From Nitrospina sp. (GTDB taxonomy: Bacteria > Nitrospinota > Nitrospinia > Nitrospinales > VA-1): 6,448 bases of DNA. Numbering within the stretch: position 1 is the stretch's first letter; every line of letters starts with the position of its first letter. A model generated the notes under the pieces. That model made no database searches. It worked only from the letters and a program-made list of their open reading frames with translations, and was not told the DNA's origin. Where the stretch lies: assembly GCA_003545625.1 (NCBI GenBank), contig DODH01000299.1, positions 11,608 through 18,055 of the forward strand, read 5' to 3'. Shown here in pieces: positions 4,529-6,448 of the stretch. Position numbers and translations under genes: made by a program.

Positions 4529-5341
4529 CTGGCTTCTCCTGCCAACATTGATATTTCAACCCTTGAACAAAAGCTTGCCACGGCTAAAATTGGCCACTCC
4601 CTACGATTTTTTTCTGAAATCGACTCGACCAATGAGGAAATCAAGCGCAATTTGGCTGAAAATCTGCCGGAAGGCACAGTTGTCATTGCCGACCACCAAA
4701 CTTGCGGAAGGGGCAGGCAAGGGCGCTCATGGCATTCGGAACCAAAGACAGGAGTCTACCTCTCCGTACTTCTAAAACCCGACTTGCCCCCCGAAAACCT
4801 GGCCTGCCTCACATTAATGGCAGGGGTCGCAACCATATCCGCTATCCCGCAACAAACATCAGCAAAGCTCAAGTGGCCGAACGATATCTTATTGAACGGT
4901 AAAAAAATTGCGGGAATTTTATGTGAATGCATTACCGAGCCGGGAGCCCATCCTGCCGTCATCGTGGGAATAGGAATCAACCTCAACCACACCGGCTTTC
5001 CCAAAAATATCCAAGACATTGCCACTTCCCTGAAAATGGAAACCGGTAAAAACGTCGACCGTACAGAACTTATCCTCAGCCTTCTGCAAAACCTTGACTC
5101 CGAATATAAAGATTTCTTACAGGGGAAAAGAGAAAACCTGATCCGCAAATGGACCGAGCAATCGGACATGTTCGGAAAGACCGTGACTGTCTCACAAAAA
5201 GGCAAAATCCAAACCGGCACCGCAATAGGGCTCAACCCACAAGGCAAACTGATCCTGCAAACTCCGGACGGAAAACAACACCTCCTCGATTCCGGCGAAC
5301 TGCTCGCCACAGGGGCAACTGGAAAAACTACTTCTGACTAG
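4529..5341 (+). CDS. birA: Biotin--[acetyl-CoA-carboxylase] ligase, without N-terminal HTH domain
   Basis: Joins biotin, via biotinyl-5'-AMP, to the lysine of biotin carboxyl carrier proteins in the cytoplasm. Numbered from the CTG at 4529 (270 aa), the family motifs are EIDSTN (30-35), GRGRQGRSW (60-68, nucleotide and biotin loop), KWPND (115-119), GKKIAGIL with the ligase lysine near 126, and VGIGIN (about 146-151). An SH3-like C-terminal domain follows (FGKTVTV to LLDSGELL). There is no HTH domain, so it is an enzyme-only form and not a repressor. Conserved sequence runs upstream of the TTG at 4652, so that cannot be the start. No ATG, GTG or TTG lies in frame between there and the TAA at 4496. 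CTG 4529 has AAGG 7 nt before it and is the best choice. -10-like TACAAT (4483) and TAAAAT (4496) lie upstream, without clear -35 boxes. Confidence 0.93.
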   Translation: MASPANIDISTLEQKLATAKIGHSLRFFSEIDSTNEEIKRNLAENLPEGTVVIADHQTCGRGRQGRSWHSEPKTGVYLSVLLKPDLPPENLACLTLMAGVATISAIPQQTSAKLKWPNDILLNGKKIAGILCECITEPGAHPAVIVGIGINLNHTGFPKNIQDIATSLKMETGKNVDRTELILSLLQNLDSEYKDFLQGKRENLIRKWTEQSDMFGKTVTVSQKGKIQTGTAIGLNPQGKLILQTPDGKQHLLDSGELLATGATGKTTSD

Positions 5342-5381
5342 AAAAGAGTTGTCGCGGCTCAAGAAATTCTTGCCCATTTCC

Positions 5382-6448
5382 TCAAGGCATTGTCTTATTG
5401 CTCACTGGGTCCAGCGTCACGCTGGCGGCTAGGGGCAAAAGATGAATCAGGTTTCCGGCGGCATAGGCGCGGACGACCTCCAGCGAATCCTGTAATAACT
5501 CCACCAATATCGGGAAGGCTTCCGGCCCACCCATCATCCCCACTGCCCGCACTGCCGCTGTGCGCACTCTGGAGTGATTGTCCCCCAGAGCCATCTTCAG
5601 CAAGCGTACCTGGCCGGGTATCCTGGTTTCCCCCAAAACCCGTGCGGTGGTGCTACGCACACCAAAATCAGTGTGCTTCAACAGTTCTTCAAACACAATC
5701 TGGCAGGAGTCGGACCCCATACGGTTCAGTGCCAGTGCCGCCGACAGCTTCACCATTCCGTCTTTGTCCGCGCATAGAGGTATCAAATCCGGTTCCGCCT
5801 CCTTTAGGTTGCCCATCGCCAACGCCGCCGCGTAACGAACTGACGCACTGTCCCGCTTGATCAATTCCCTGAGCTTGGGCAACATACCGGCAGTGGTTTT
5901 CCCTTCCACCGCTTTCAGGCTGTAGAACACCATCTCCGGTTCAGCATGGTCGAACAACTTCGCCAGATGCGGCAGAACTTCCTCGGTGCCAATTTTCCCA
6001 AGGTATCCAATAGCCTGATACCTGCGATCGGGAATAGGATGGGTGAGCGGGTCCAGCACATCTGCAAGATATTTTCCCTCGCCATGTTTAACCAGTCCGG
6101 AAGAAGCCGCCATGCGCATCGGCACATCATAGGACTTTAAAAATACTCTCACTTCATCAACCACTTCCGGTCCACCCTCATCTGCAAGTATCTCAACCGC
6201 CGCACTGCGCACCCAGATGTCGGTATCATCCGTCATCCTGCGCGCCGCCTTCAGAGCATCGGCAGGAGAAACCTTCTGCAATCCCTGTAGGGCAAACAAA
6301 CGCGCCGTGGGGTAGACATCTTCTGTTGCCTTGTTGAGCAAAGGAATCAACTCTAGATCCTGAGACTCCCCGGCCGCTCGAGCCGCCGCGGCTCTCACAA
6401 ACGCCCTCTCATTTTGATAGGCCTTCTGCAAAACAACCAGGCTGGTTG
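5382..6448 (-). CDS. HEAT-repeat protein, N-terminus beyond the window edge
   Basis: The frame is open from the right edge to a TGA at 5384-5382, 354 visible residues, and the real start lies outside the window. Helix pairs repeat about every 30 residues with the HEAT/PBS-lyase-like signature of 'V R x x A A x A L G' followed by 'L x x L L x D': examples are FVRAAAARAAGE, WVRSAAVEILADEG, SVRYAAALAMGNL, GVRSTTARVLGE, RVRTAAVRAVGMMG and VVRAYAAGNL. About ten or eleven repeats fill the visible part, forming a solenoid that binds other proteins or covers a surface. No signal peptide, membrane segment or enzyme motif is visible here. Its base composition is more GC-rich than the small-gene region to the left. 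It is convergent with the biotin ligase gene, 40 nt apart. The specific partner cannot be told. Confidence 0.9.
   Translation of the reverse strand, partial: TSLVVLQKAYQNERAFVRAAAARAAGESQDLELIPLLNKATEDVYPTARLFALQGLQKVSPADALKAARRMTDDTDIWVRSAAVEILADEGGPEVVDEVRVFLKSYDVPMRMAASSGLVKHGEGKYLADVLDPLTHPIPDRRYQAIGYLGKIGTEEVLPHLAKLFDHAEPEMVFYSLKAVEGKTTAGMLPKLRELIKRDSASVRYAAALAMGNLKEAEPDLIPLCADKDGMVKLSAALALNRMGSDSCQIVFEELLKHTDFGVRSTTARVLGETRIPGQVRLLKMALGDNHSRVRTAAVRAVGMMGGPEAFPILVELLQDSLEVVRAYAAGNLIHLLPLAASVTLDPVSNKTMP

Noticed and set aside
4756..5310. A 184-codon minus-strand frame
   Set aside because: It is antisense to the biotin ligase, whose conserved motifs fix the coding strand.
5360..5372. CAAGAAATTCTTG palindrome between the convergent biotin ligase and HEAT genes as a terminator
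   Set aside because: At best a 5-bp AT-rich stem with a 3-nt loop and no T run; too weak to call.
5390..5860. A 156-codon plus-strand frame rich in Pro, Ser and Arg
   Set aside because: It is antisense to the HEAT-repeat gene; the make-up is that of a shadow frame in GC-rich coding DNA.

Overview
The window looks like chromosomal DNA from a Gram-negative bacterium of moderate GC content. Two reading frames carry lipoprotein signal peptides or lipoboxes, ribosome binding sites are mostly AGGAG/GGGAG-like, and promoters are sigma70-like. The mix of a HEAT-repeat protein, a stand-alone biotin protein ligase, an orphan radical SAM protein and many small hypothetical proteins would suit a Nitrospinota or deltaproteobacterial-type lineage. 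That is only an impression, because no marker gene is present.

Left part (1-1007, minus strand): a DNA-binding regulator with an XRE-type helix-turn-helix and two AT-hook-like basic patches. It is followed after 6 nt by a membrane-anchored protein of unknown function that runs off the left edge. The regulator has a good promoter, with a perfect 7+7 bp inverted repeat just downstream of its -10 box, the right place for an autorepression operator. A 394-nt intergenic region separates it from a divergent 130-aa acidic helical protein of unknown function (1402-1794, plus).

Centre (1817-3720, minus strand): a probable three-gene operon. In order of transcription it encodes a 109-aa TPR-like helical protein, a 403-aa radical SAM protein (CxxxCxxC cluster, DUF512-like C-terminal part) whose ATG overlaps the previous stop as TAATG, and a 60-aa beta-rich protein. 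The promoter region carries two short inverted repeats. This is the best candidate for an undescribed system in the window: a radical SAM enzyme coupled to a small helical partner.

Right of centre (3797-4528, minus strand): a gap between longer genes that holds small genes. There is a 43-aa Cys/Gly/His-rich lipoprotein with a strong RBS, a second lipoprotein-like frame with no start codon (a relic), a 27-aa ORF with a strong RBS, and a rho-independent terminator. Two 41-bp imperfect direct repeats each hold a promoter-like element about 75 nt upstream of one of the small genes, so a whole promoter-leader-RBS unit seems to have been duplicated.

Right part: a biotin protein ligase without an N-terminal HTH domain (plus). 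Its conserved N-terminus extends upstream of every ATG/GTG/TTG in frame, so it either uses a CTG start or has an indel. It is convergent with a long HEAT-repeat protein (minus) that continues beyond the right edge.
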